A stretch of 64,000 nt of DNA from Pseudomonas bubulae (GCF_900618535.1 NZ_UYJA01000003.1:496001-560000); one strand, 5' to 3'. Shown: positions 25,087 to 33,955, numbered from the stretch's first letter. The notes: generated from the letters alone by a model not told the origin. A program made the numbers and translations.

Positions 25087-25106
25087 ATCTACAAGATTTG
25101 GTAGTT
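25087..25106. promoter_or_regulatory. Possible lux box
   Basis: ATCTACAAGATTTGGTAGTT is a 20-base imperfect palindrome (7 of 10 positions pair). It has the CT at 3-4 and AG at 17-18 expected of LuxR-family operators. It lies in the 262-base divergent gap between the hydrolase and YfiH-like genes, and a LuxR solo is encoded 1 kb away. Confidence 0.5.
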
Positions 25107-25260
25107 GTGAGTGGCACGGGTTGTGCTTTAGGTTGAAATCTCAACTAAATCAAATTGTTAACTTTGCTTTGTCTAGGTAGCTAGCCATGCACCTACTATT
25201 GAATACATAGACCCTGTGTTGCCATAAAGGTGCGTGCTATTACTTTTAAGTGAGGTTCAA

Positions 25261-25983
25261 ATGTCTTTTTTTGCTGATAATTTGAATGCTCTACCCGGGC
25301 TGGAACACGCATTCGGCTCGGCCAGCAATTTCCATAAACCCACAAACTTATTTTGTTGTGCTCAGAAGCATGGTGAAAACGTCATTCAAGTGGGCGATGC
25401 AGATGAGTCTGGTGCCATCGCTGGGGACGCGATTTTCACACGTACAACCCGTCCCATAGGAATCGTGACAGCAGACTGTCTACCTATTCTTGTAGGTTCA
25501 AAAAAAGATAAGTTCGTTGCAGCCATTCATGGCGGCTGGCAAGGATTAGCGGCAGGTATAATCGAAAATTCCTTTCTTGCGTTCATACGAGAAAATATCT
25601 CGTTAGAACATTTGCAAGTTGCAATAGGTCCTGCCATACATTCATGTTGCTATGAGGTTGGAAAGGAGCTTGTTGATACAATTGAACAGGCGCATGGACA
25701 TCTTTGGCGGGGGCGCCAGGCGCCATGGTCTAGAGTTCGTACAGAATCAGAGTTTGGCGTTACTCTCCGTCGTGCACCTGTCAGTCATAACGAAGCGTGG
25801 GTTGATCTCACTCTTTATGGCCTTTATTTGCTAGAGGATTTGGGGGTGGGCCGTATGCAAGTTGAGGTGGCGGGGATATGCACTTATAGTAGTGGGGATG
25901 AATGGGGTAGTTACAGGAGGCGAAAGCATCAAAGTGAGTCGAAGGCTTTTCAGTACTCATGGGTACGCCTGCGAGAATGCTGA
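25261..25983 (+). CDS. YfiH/PgeF-family (Cu-oxidase_4, LACC1-like) protein
   Basis: 240 residues. The three zinc ligands of YfiH are in order: His in CCAQKHGENV near 40, Cys in VTADCLPILV near 74, and His in AIHGGWQGLA near 90; GPAIHSCCYEV follows. Family members act on purine nucleosides (phosphorylase/deaminase activity) or edit peptidoglycan precursors; the old name is polyphenol oxidase. ATG 25261 has GAGG upstream and starts the domain; an in-frame start at 25234 is possible. It is the only rightward gene in the island and diverges from the hydrolase operon. A second, core copy normally sits near rluD/clpB; this one is probably specialised. Confidence 0.8.
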   Translation: MSFFADNLNALPGLEHAFGSASNFHKPTNLFCCAQKHGENVIQVGDADESGAIAGDAIFTRTTRPIGIVTADCLPILVGSKKDKFVAAIHGGWQGLAAGIIENSFLAFIRENISLEHLQVAIGPAIHSCCYEVGKELVDTIEQAHGHLWRGRQAPWSRVRTESEFGVTLRRAPVSHNEAWVDLTLYGLYLLEDLGVGRMQVEVAGICTYSSGDEWGSYRRRKHQSESKAFQYSWVRLREC

Positions 25984-26055
25984 AGTCAATAGAGGGTCCA
26001 AATATTGTAGTTGCTTTGCCTTGTGGGCGTATTCCAATTGGCATTATTTAATATG

Positions 26056-26760
26056 TTATATATAGTCTTTGATAATTGCATAGGCAATGGCTTGTGCTCT
26101 ATTGGTAGTGCCTATTTTATTTTGTATTGTTTTGTAGTGAAAGTTTATGGCGTCTTGCGAGAGCCCAAGTATTATTGCGATTTCTTCAGACGTTTTCCCG
26201 TCTGCGCCCCAACGTAAAATCTCTTTCTCTCGTGTCGACAGTGTTACAGCCAAAGAAGTAGGGCTATTTGTTTTACTCATCCAGTTATGAATTTCCGCTG
26301 TCATTTGTTCTATCACAAAGTGCAGTATTTTCATCTCTCTATGTTCGATTTTTTGATGGGCTCGTGCCAGTAGTAAGTGCTCGAACACGCCATCCTGCTT
26401 TGGTATTGATTGCGTTATGTAATAAATATTGTCATCCAAGTTGAATAAGGGGGCAGTGTTGTGTGCCTCGAGATGACTTAATGTGTCTAAGTGTTCTGTA
26501 CAAATTCTAAAGAAACCTGATGTGATGTTTGCACGCTTTGTGCTAAGTAGCGGGTCTGGATTGAATGGGTAATTTCCATAGGTGTGGTTTTTTGGATTTG
26601 TAAAAGGTGTTGGGTATTGAATGCGGAAGGAAAAGTGTTCGAAGTTAACTTGTTTTGTTGTGCTGATGCAGGCAGTCCATAAATCATCGAGCGTTTTGCA
26701 CGCAGAAAATGTTTTGCTCAGGTAGCTTGTTAGTGACTTGAGTTGCACTTTATTGTTCAT
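26056..26760 (-). CDS. LuxR-family solo regulator (quorum-sensing type)
   Basis: 234 residues. The C-terminal helix-turn-helix (about 168-230) is of the acyl-homoserine-lactone class: LSTREKEILRWGADGKTSEEI followed by NFHYKTIQNKIGTTNRAQA. The N-terminal region has the length of an autoinducer-binding domain and keeps DP near YGNYPFNPDPLL, but the Trp/Tyr residues that contact AHLs in TraR/LasR are not evident. It may sense another signal. No luxI is in the window. It lies at the right end of the island, transcribed leftward towards the YfiH-like gene, and probably controls the cluster through the lux-box-like site (inference). A+T-rich. Confidence 0.78.
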   Translation of the reverse strand: MNNKVQLKSLTSYLSKTFSACKTLDDLWTACISTTKQVNFEHFSFRIQYPTPFTNPKNHTYGNYPFNPDPLLSTKRANITSGFFRICTEHLDTLSHLEAHNTAPLFNLDDNIYYITQSIPKQDGVFEHLLLARAHQKIEHREMKILHFVIEQMTAEIHNWMSKTNSPTSLAVTLSTREKEILRWGADGKTSEEIAIILGLSQDAINFHYKTIQNKIGTTNRAQAIAYAIIKDYI

Positions 26761-26999
26761 GGCGATCCCCTTAGCGCTTTAACTATTTCGCGATAAGGTG
26801 AGTATTTGCCATCTGCTTTGAGGAGTTAATAGGTGTTTTCCCACGAGGTCTATCAACGTTCTGCTTGTTGCGAAGGATAAATCCTACAAATTACTTGTCT
26901 GGTTCAACACAAAGGCTTCGGAATAAAATTTATTTATGAATCTGCTTGTTTTCACATGCTGAATGACTGGTAAGGCACAGTCGGGTTGGTTCGCTCCCC
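26761..26999. other. luxR-solo upstream region
   Basis: A+T-rich spacer between the LuxR solo and the right nrdA-end repeat. It holds a perfect AGGAT-AA-ATCCT palindrome at 26874-26885, and no gene. Confidence 0.5.
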
Positions 27000-27115
27000 C
27001 CAAAAAACAAAAAACCCCGCCAAACCCAACTGTTGCCAGGGTTTAACGGGGGTTTTGGGTCAGGCGGTTTGACCCGCCTGCCTGCTCAGCTTATTGGCAA
27101 GCTTCGCAATCCGGC
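27000..27115. repeat. Right direct repeat: native nrdA 3' end plus terminator
   Basis: The counterpart of 21376-21490. It covers the last codons of the intact nrdA (27091 onward) and its terminator. Together the two copies bracket about 5.5 kb of A+T-rich DNA. Confidence 0.92.
27013..27058 (-). terminator. nrdA rho-independent terminator
   Basis: AACCCCGCCAAACCC and GGGTTTAACGGGGGTTTT form a stem with U-run about 35-75 bases after the nrdA stop codon. Confidence 0.8.
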
Positions 27116-29964
27116 TCGTCAATGGCGCAAGCCTTTGGCACCGGTGCCGGGCCGGCTGGGGCCGCAGCAACGTCTTCACTGTTTTTGCCGCTCGATACTG
27201 CGTTGAGCTTGCCGGTGTTGACGGTGGACTTCTCGGTGCTGGTCGCAGCCAGGGCACGGAGGTAGTAGGTGGTTTTCAGACCACGGTACCAGGCCATGCG
27301 GTAGGTCACGTCCAGCTTCTTGCCCGAAGCGCCAGCGATGTACAGGTTCAGCGACTGCGCCTGGTCGATCCACTTCTGACGACGGCTGGCGGCGTCAACA
27401 ATCCACTTGGTGTCCACTTCGAACGCAGTGGCATACAGCTCTTTGAGCTCTTGCGGGATGCGTTCGATCTGCTGCACGGAACCGTCGTAGTACTTCAGGT
27501 CGTTGATCATGACCGAGTCCCACAGATCGCGAGCCTTGAGATCGCGAACCAGGTACGGGTTGATCACGGTGAATTCGCCCGACAGGTTCGATTTCACATA
27601 CAGGTTCTGGTAGGTCGGTTCGATCGACTGCGATACGCCGGTGATGTTGGCGATGGTGGCGGTCGGTGCGATGGCCATGATGTTGGAGTTGCGAATGCCT
27701 TTTTGTACACGGGCGCGAACCGGTGCCCAGTCCAGGGATTCGTTCAGGTCAACGTCAATGTACTTCTGGCCGCGCTGCTCGATCAGAATCTGTTGCGAAT
27801 CCAGCGGCAGGATGCCTTTGGACCACAGCGAACCCTGGAATGTCTCGTAAGCGCCACGCTCGTCAGCCAGGTCGCAGGACGCCTGGATCGCGTAGTAGCT
27901 GACCGCTTCCATCGACTTGTCGGCAAATTCCACGGCTGCTTGCGAAGCGTAAGGAATGTGCTGCAGGTACAGGGCGTCCTGGAAGCCCATGATCCCCAGA
28001 CCAACCGGACGGTGCTTGAAGTTCGAGTTGCGCGCTTGCGGTACCGAGTAGTAGTTGATGTCGATCACGTTATCGAGCATGCGAACGGCGACGTCGATGG
28101 TGCGCTTGAGCTTGTCGGTGTCCAGCTTGCCGTTGACGATGTGGTTCGGCAGGTTGATCGAGCCCAGGTTGCAAACGGCGATTTCGTCCTTGTTGGTGTT
28201 CAAGGTGATTTCGGTGCACAGGTTCGAGCTGTGAACCACGCCAACGTGCTGCTGCGGGCTGCGCAGGTTGCACGGGTCTTTGAAGGTCAGCCAAGGGTGG
28301 CCGGTTTCAAACAGCATGGACAGCATTTTGCGCCACAGGTCTTTGGCCTGGATGGTCTTGAACAGCTTGATCTTGCCCGGGTACTGGCACAGTGCTTCGT
28401 AGTACTCGTAGCGTTCTTCGAAGGCCTTGCCGGTCAGGTCGTGCAGGTCCGGTACTTCGGACGGCGAGAACAGGGTCCACGGGCCGTCATCGAAGACGCG
28501 CTTCATGAACAGGTCAGGGATCCAGTTGGCGGTGTTCATGTCGTGGGTACGACGACGGTCATCACCGGTGTTCTTGCGCAGCTCGATGAACTCTTCGATG
28601 TCCATGTGCCAGGTTTCCAGGTAGGCACATACAGCGCCTTTGCGCTTGCCACCCTGGTTAACGGCTACGGCGGTGTCGTTCACCACTTTCAGGAACGGTA
28701 CAACGCCCTGGGATTTGCCGTTGGTGCCCTTGATCCACGAACCCAATGCACGTACCGGAGTCCAGTCGTTGCCCAGGCCACCGGCGAATTTCGACAACAT
28801 GGCGTTGTCGTGGATCGCGTGGTAGATGCCCGACAGGTCGTCCGGCACGGTAGTCAGGTAGCAGCTGGACAGCTGCGGACGCTGGGTACCGGCGTTGAAC
28901 AGGGTCGGTGTCGAGGCCATGTAGTCGAAAGACGACAACAGGTTGTAGAACTCGATGGCACGGTCTTCTTTCTGCTTCTCTTCGATCGCCAGGCCCATGG
29001 CCACGCGCATGAAGAAGATCTGCGGCAGTTCGAAACGCACGCCATCGTGGTGGATGAAGTAACGGTCGTACAGGGTTTGCAGGCCCAGGTAGGTGAACTG
29101 CTGATCGCGCTCGTGGTTGATCGCCTTGCCCAGTTTTTCCAGGTCGAAGGTGGCCAGCACCGGGTTCAGCAGGTCGAACTCGATACCCTTGGCGATGTAG
29201 GCAGGCAGGGCCTTGGCGTACAGGTCAGCCATCTCGTGGTGGGTGGCGCTGTCAGCTACTTTCAGGAAGCTCAGGCCTTCGGCACGCAGGGTGTCCATCA
29301 GCAGGCGGGCGGTCACGAACGAGTAGTTCGGCTCACGCTCTACCAGGGTGCGGGCGGTCATCACCAGGGCGGTGTTGACGTCGCTCAGCGCTACGCCGTC
29401 GTAGAGGTTTTTCAGGGTTTCGCGCTGGATCAGCTCGCCGTCCACTTCTTCCAGACCTTCGCAGGCCTCGGAAACGATGGTGTTCAGGCGACCCATGTCC
29501 AGAGGGGCGAAGGTGCCGTCGGCACGGGTGATGCGGATCGACGGGTGAGCCTGCACGGCGTCTTCGGCCGGTGCGCGGTTGGCGCGTTCCTTGGAGCGTG
29601 CGTCACGGTAGATCACATAGTCGCGGGCCACTTTTTGCTCGCCGGCGCGCATCAGGGCCAGTTCTACCTGGTCCTGGATTTCTTCGATGTGGATGGTGCC
29701 ACCCGATGGCATGCGACGCTTGAAAGTTGCGGTGACCTGTTCGGTCAGGCGCGCAACGGTGTCGTGAATGCGCGACGAAGCGGCAGCATTGCCGCCTTCA
29801 ACTGCGAGAAACGCCTTGGTGATGGCAACGGTGATCTTGTCATCGGTGTAAGGAACCACAGCCCCGTTACGTTTGATCACGCGCAGCTGGCCTGGCGCGG
29901 TCGCAGACAGATCCAGATTTGAATCGGTACCCTGCGAGTTCTCGCGAGTTGTATCGGTTTGCAT
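27091..29964 (-). CDS. nrdA: Ribonucleoside-diphosphate reductase class Ia, alpha subunit
   Basis: 957 residues. Two ATP-cone domains are present: LRVIKRNGAVVPYTDDKITV near 27 and IRITRADGTFAPLDMGRLNT near 147. The catalytic barrel has the Cys triad in QLSSCYLTTVPDDL, NLCTEI and AVCNLGSINLP, plus the radical-relay Tyr region. The C-terminal redox pair is DCEACQ. The double cone is typical of Pseudomonas NrdA and mediates dATP inhibition. GGAG precedes ATG 29964. The partner nrdB, often just downstream in Pseudomonas, is not next to it: the A+T-rich island follows instead. Two NrdR boxes lie about 360-405 bases upstream. Confidence 0.95.
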   Translation of the reverse strand: MQTDTTRENSQGTDSNLDLSATAPGQLRVIKRNGAVVPYTDDKITVAITKAFLAVEGGNAAASSRIHDTVARLTEQVTATFKRRMPSGGTIHIEEIQDQVELALMRAGEQKVARDYVIYRDARSKERANRAPAEDAVQAHPSIRITRADGTFAPLDMGRLNTIVSEACEGLEEVDGELIQRETLKNLYDGVALSDVNTALVMTARTLVEREPNYSFVTARLLMDTLRAEGLSFLKVADSATHHEMADLYAKALPAYIAKGIEFDLLNPVLATFDLEKLGKAINHERDQQFTYLGLQTLYDRYFIHHDGVRFELPQIFFMRVAMGLAIEEKQKEDRAIEFYNLLSSFDYMASTPTLFNAGTQRPQLSSCYLTTVPDDLSGIYHAIHDNAMLSKFAGGLGNDWTPVRALGSWIKGTNGKSQGVVPFLKVVNDTAVAVNQGGKRKGAVCAYLETWHMDIEEFIELRKNTGDDRRRTHDMNTANWIPDLFMKRVFDDGPWTLFSPSEVPDLHDLTGKAFEERYEYYEALCQYPGKIKLFKTIQAKDLWRKMLSMLFETGHPWLTFKDPCNLRSPQQHVGVVHSSNLCTEITLNTNKDEIAVCNLGSINLPNHIVNGKLDTDKLKRTIDVAVRMLDNVIDINYYSVPQARNSNFKHRPVGLGIMGFQDALYLQHIPYASQAAVEFADKSMEAVSYYAIQASCDLADERGAYETFQGSLWSKGILPLDSQQILIEQRGQKYIDVDLNESLDWAPVRARVQKGIRNSNIMAIAPTATIANITGVSQSIEPTYQNLYVKSNLSGEFTVINPYLVRDLKARDLWDSVMINDLKYYDGSVQQIERIPQELKELYATAFEVDTKWIVDAASRRQKWIDQAQSLNLYIAGASGKKLDVTYRMAWYRGLKTTYYLRALAATSTEKSTVNTGKLNAVSSGKNSEDVAAAPAGPAPVPKACAIDEPDCEACQ

Positions 29965-30617
29965 GGGGGTGTCTCCACATTCTCTATGTTTGTTTGGGCG
30001 CCTTTTGGGTGCCCACCGTTCCGTCCTGAAGCACTACAACCGGTAATGAACCGGGCATAACAACTTCGGGACGTACAGAAGGGGGGGTTAAGCCGCTTCC
30101 GTGCCGAAGTCTTGATTCACGCAGACCGCGTGAAACCGTATTCCTGTTGGATGACAGTATTTTTACTGCAACACCCGGGCCGCTTTCCGACCTTTGGGCT
30201 GGAAAACGGTTGCCATCCGCATAAGCGGTTTGGACTTTGAAAGCTGCGTTTGATTTAACCCGACAGGCGCGAGAAAAGGGCTTGAAATTCTCGTCTGAGT
30301 TGTGTTGGGTTTTTGGCCTAAAACCCTACATATGGGGTTTTTTGGCGAAGCTGATACAAGATATGCGTTTTATAGGGGTTGTGCAACGTACTGCCTGTGG
30401 ATAACCCTGTGTGTAAATTGTGTGTGAAAGCTTGGAGATCCACGTAGGCCGCACTGCACCGGCATTTAGCCGTTTGTCACCGGATTTAGCCGGGACAAAT
30501 CCTGTGTGCCGGATTTTGAGGGCGCGAACCCTACCACAAAAAACAGCGCTGTCCGAACGCATTTTCAGGCGGGTGCAAAGATAGGAAAGGTCAAGCACGG
30601 ATTGTTGCGGGGAAGGG
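29965..30617. other. Long nrdA upstream region
   Basis: About 650 bases without a coding gene. It contains the nrdA leader, the two NrdR-like boxes at 30323-30369 and an A+T-rich promoter zone. The sequence TGTGGATAACCCTGTGTGTAAA at about 30397 includes a DnaA-box-like TGTGGATAA. Confidence 0.6.
30323..30369 (-). promoter_or_regulatory. Tandem NrdR boxes upstream of nrdA
   Basis: ACCCTACATATGGGGT (30323-30338) matches the NrdR consensus acaCwAtATATwGtgt at about 12 of 16 positions. ATACAAGATATGCGTT (30354-30369) matches at about 10. Their centres are 31 bases apart, three helical turns, the spacing found for NrdR box pairs. Expected effect: NrdR-dATP repression of nrdA. Confidence 0.65.
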
Positions 30618-30645
30618 CCGGGAAGGCGGCGTGGAGCCTTCCCGG
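30618..30645 (-). terminator. Hairpin after bglX
   Basis: Perfect 10-base stem CCGGGAAGGC / GCCTTCCCGG with an 8-base loop, 14 bases after the bglX stop. No U-run follows on the minus strand, so termination may be weak. Confidence 0.55.
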
Positions 30646-30658
30646 CAATTACGCGAAA

Positions 30659-32950
30659 TTACTGCAACTGGAAGCTGTTTTGCTGGACGTTTTGCGAGTC
30701 CAGGCCAATTTGTACGTTGAATTCGCCAGGTTCGGCGACATGCTGTAACTGCGCGTTGTAGAACTTCAGGTCGTTCTCGCTGAGGGTGAACTGCACGACT
30801 TTCTGCTCGCCGGGGTTGAGCATGACCTTCTCGAAGTTCTTCAGCTCTTTAACCGCTCGGCTCATGGACGCAGTAACGTCCTGGATATACAGCTGAACCA
30901 CCGTTTCGCCAGCACGCTTGCCGGTGTTTGTTACGGTGACGCTGGCCGTCAGGGTTGCGCCCGGCTTCAGGGTTTTGGCCGACAGGCGGACATCTGAAAG
31001 GCTGAAGTCGGTGTAGCTCAAACCATAGCCAAACGGGTACAGCGGGCTGTTGCCCTCATCAAAGTACTGCGAGGTGTAGTTGCCCGGTTTGCCCGGCGTG
31101 AAGGGACGGCCAATGCTCAGATGGCTGTAGTAGGTCGGGATCTGGCCAACGGAGCGTGGGAAAGTGATCGGCAACTTGCCGGAGGGGTTGTAGTCGCCAA
31201 ATAGCACGTCGGCAATGGCGTTGCCGCCTTCAGTGCCGCTGAACCAGGTTTCCAGCACGGCATCGGCCTGCTGCTGTTGCACATCGATCGACAACGGGCG
31301 GCCGTTCATCAATACCAGCACCAACGGCTTGCCGGTGGCTTTGAGGGCCGTAATCAGGGCGCGCTGGCTGGCAGGAATGTCCAGATTGGTGCGGCTCGAC
31401 GACTCGTGGGACATGCCCCGCGACTCACCTACCACAGCAACCACCACGTCGGCCTGCTGCGCAGCCTTGACGGCTTCGTCGATCATGACCTGCGCCGGGC
31501 GCGGGTCGTTGACCACTTCGGGTGCATCAAAGTTGAGGAAGTTGAGGTAGTCGACGACGCTTTGATCGTCCGTGATATTGGCACCACGGGCGTAGATCAG
31601 GTTGTCCTGTTGGGCGATGGCATTGCGCATGCCGTCAAATACGGTCACCGATTGCGCAGGCTGACCGGCTGCGGCCCAGCTGCCCATAATATCGATCGGG
31701 GCTTTGGCCAGCGGGCCAACCAGGGCAATGCGCGCCTGCTTGTTGAGGGGCAGGGTATCGTTCTGGTTTTTCAGCAATACCAGGCTCTTGCGTGCCACTT
31801 CACGGGCTTCGGCACGATGCAGGCGGCTGTCGGCCTTGGTGTCGGCCGGGTCATCTTCGGCCTTGCCGATACGCAGGTACGGGTCGGCAAACAGGCCCAT
31901 GTCGTATTTGGCTCCGAGCACTTCACGTACGGCATTGTCCAGATCGCTCTGCGGCACTTCGCCGGACTTGAGCAGGCCGGGCAGCTCTTCACCGTAGGCC
32001 TTGTCGTTCATGCTCATGTCGATACCGGCCTTGATCGCCAGCTTGGCGGCCTCGCGGCTGTCCTTGGCCACGCCGTGTTTGATCAGCTCGTTAATCGCGC
32101 CGTGGTCGCTGACTGCCACGCCTTTGAAGCCCCAGTCCTTGCGCAGCAAATCCTGCATCAGCCACATGTTCGAAGTGGCCGGCACGCCATTGATCGAGTT
32201 AAGGGCCACCATCACGCTGCCCGCGCCTGCCTCAATAGCGGCGTGGTAAGGCGGCAGATAGTCCTGAAACATGCGTGTCGGGCTCATGTCCACAGTGTTG
32301 TAGTCCCGGCCGCCTTCCACCGCGCCATACAGGGCGAAGTGCTTGACGCTGGCCATGATATTGCCGGGCAGGGCCGGGGATGCGCCCTGATAGGCCTGCA
32401 CCATCACCTTGGCGATGCGCGAGACCAGGTAGGTGTCTTCGCCAAAGCCCTCGGAGGTACGGCCCCAGCGCGGGTCACGGGCGATGTCGACCATCGGCGC
32501 GAAGGTCAGGTCGATACTGTCGGCGCTGGCTTCCCTGGCGGCGATGCGGCCGCTCAGGCCGATGGCGTCCATGTCCCAGCTGGAGGCCAGGGCCAGGCTG
32601 ATCGGGAAAATCGTTCGGTGGCCGTGGATCACGTCGTACGCGAAAAACATCGGAATCTGCAGGCGACTGCGCATGGCGGCGTCTTGCATCGGGCGGTTTT
32701 CGTCGCGGCTGATGGAGTTGAACGTACCGCCGATGCGGCCCGCAGCAATTTCCTTGCGGATCATCTCGCGGGGCATTTCCGGGCCGATACTGATGAGGCG
32801 CAGTTGGCCGATCTTTTCATCGACGCTCATCTTTTTCAGCAGCTCAGCGACGAACACGTCTTTGGGGGGGAGCGGGGCGGCCGGGGTTTGAGCCCAGGCG
32901 GTGTGACTGGCCAGGCTGATGACGATGCCCAGCAAACACATATTTCTCAT
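30659..32950 (-). CDS. bglX: Periplasmic beta-glucosidase, GH3 (BglX)
   Basis: 763 residues, close to E. coli BglX. Signal peptide MRNMCLLGIVISLASHTAWAQ. The N-terminal GH3 barrel has MSVDEKIGQLRLIS, DPRWGRTSEGFGEDTYL and the nucleophile Asp in GVAVSDHGAI. The alpha/beta sandwich (about 390-600) holds the acid/base region. A C-terminal fibronectin-III-like domain ends the protein (VTVTNTGKRAGETVVQLYI). It releases glucose from beta-glucosides in the periplasm. The Shine-Dalgarno is modest (AGAAGA). Single-gene unit, divergent from the LemA gene. Confidence 0.93.
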   Translation of the reverse strand: MRNMCLLGIVISLASHTAWAQTPAAPLPPKDVFVAELLKKMSVDEKIGQLRLISIGPEMPREMIRKEIAAGRIGGTFNSISRDENRPMQDAAMRSRLQIPMFFAYDVIHGHRTIFPISLALASSWDMDAIGLSGRIAAREASADSIDLTFAPMVDIARDPRWGRTSEGFGEDTYLVSRIAKVMVQAYQGASPALPGNIMASVKHFALYGAVEGGRDYNTVDMSPTRMFQDYLPPYHAAIEAGAGSVMVALNSINGVPATSNMWLMQDLLRKDWGFKGVAVSDHGAINELIKHGVAKDSREAAKLAIKAGIDMSMNDKAYGEELPGLLKSGEVPQSDLDNAVREVLGAKYDMGLFADPYLRIGKAEDDPADTKADSRLHRAEAREVARKSLVLLKNQNDTLPLNKQARIALVGPLAKAPIDIMGSWAAAGQPAQSVTVFDGMRNAIAQQDNLIYARGANITDDQSVVDYLNFLNFDAPEVVNDPRPAQVMIDEAVKAAQQADVVVAVVGESRGMSHESSSRTNLDIPASQRALITALKATGKPLVLVLMNGRPLSIDVQQQQADAVLETWFSGTEGGNAIADVLFGDYNPSGKLPITFPRSVGQIPTYYSHLSIGRPFTPGKPGNYTSQYFDEGNSPLYPFGYGLSYTDFSLSDVRLSAKTLKPGATLTASVTVTNTGKRAGETVVQLYIQDVTASMSRAVKELKNFEKVMLNPGEQKVVQFTLSENDLKFYNAQLQHVAEPGEFNVQIGLDSQNVQQNSFQLQ

Positions 32951-33193
32951 TGGATTCTTCTGCGCAGCCGCTCACTTGAAGCGAGGGAGACCCACGCTCG
33001 TGCAGCGATATTGTTCTGGGGAGGTATCAGGAGTACTCGAATCAAAGATTTGACCTACCTTTAGAACGGAGTATTCCTGCATGGCAGGCAGTCTTTTAGC
33101 TGATTCGCCGCGAGCAATCCAGTATTGCCGGGAGATATTAGGCGTGGTGTGTGGTCAATAAACCCAATGTTGTTATTTCGGAGCGTTGCAAGC

Positions 33194-33802
33194 ATGGGCA
33201 TACAAAGTTTTAAAGCAGCGGGCTGGAAAGCCCTCGCCCTTCTGGCCTTGAGCAGTCTGCTGGCGGGGTGCGGGATCAACACCATTCCCACCCTCGACGA
33301 GCAGGTCAAGGCGGCCTGGTCCCAGGTGCAGAACCAGTATCAGCGTCGTTCTGACTTGATCCCCAATCTGGTCGAAACGGTCAAGGGTGCAGCCAAGCAG
33401 GAGCAGGCCACCCTGACCGCGGTGATTGAAGCGCGGGCCAAGGCCACCTCGATCCAGGTTGATGCCAGCACGCTGAACAACCCGGAAAAACTCAAGCAGT
33501 TCCAGGACGCGCAGAACCAGCTGACCGGAGCTTTGAGCCGGTTGATGGTGGTGTCCGAGCGCTACCCTGACCTTAAATCCAACCAGAACTTTCTGGCGTT
33601 GCAATCACAGCTAGAAGGTACGGAAAACCGCATCAGCGTGGCGCGGCGCGACTTTATCCTCGCGGTTGAACGCTACAACACCGAGATCCGCACCTTCCCG
33701 GGGCGTTTGTGGCATGCGGTGATGTACAGCGACCTGCCGGTGCGCTCCACATTCGAAGCCACCACCCCGGACGCCGACAAAGCGCCGGAAGTGAAGTTTT
33801 AA
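33194..33802 (+). CDS. LemA-family lipoprotein
   Basis: 202 residues. ATG 33194 (MGIQSFKAAG) starts an N-terminal segment with lipobox LSSLLAGC. The LemA core follows: TLDEQVKAAWSQVQNQYQRR, DLIPNLVETVKGAAKQEQATL and SERYPDLKSNQNFLALQSQL, ending ERYNTEIRTFPGRLW. LemA proteins are membrane-anchored helical bundles of unclear function, usually paired with TPM-domain proteins as here. An upstream frame extension is open but lacks a ribosome site. A REP pair separates it from the first TPM gene. Confidence 0.9.
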   Translation: MGIQSFKAAGWKALALLALSSLLAGCGINTIPTLDEQVKAAWSQVQNQYQRRSDLIPNLVETVKGAAKQEQATLTAVIEARAKATSIQVDASTLNNPEKLKQFQDAQNQLTGALSRLMVVSERYPDLKSNQNFLALQSQLEGTENRISVARRDFILAVERYNTEIRTFPGRLWHAVMYSDLPVRSTFEATTPDADKAPEVKF

Positions 33803-33824
33803 CGGCCTTATACCGTTCCCCCCC

Positions 33825-33930
33825 CTGTGGGAGCGAGCTTGTTGTGGGAGCGGGCTTGCTCGCGATGGAATCAACGCGATTTGCCTGACAGACCGCGCCG
33901 CATGTATCGCGAGCAAGCCCGCTCCTACAA
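33825..33930. repeat. REP cluster (one and a half pairs)
   Basis: A truncated REP (CTGTGGGAGCGAGCTTG) runs directly into a full REP (TTGTGGGAGCGGGCTTGCTC), faced about 40 bases on by GCGAGCAAGCCCGCTCCTAC. It lies inside the lemA-TPM gene group. Confidence 0.8.
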
Positions 33931-33955
33931 TGGATAACAAACGTTCGAGGTAGCG

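Noticed and set aside
21376..27115. Insertion sequence or prophage origin for the island
   Set aside because: No transposase, integrase, terminal inverted repeats or phage genes were recognised between the direct repeats.
27094..29922. Open frame of 942 codons antisense to nrdA
   Set aside because: Mirror frame of a G+C-rich, codon-biased gene; no family motifs, and nrdA is certain.
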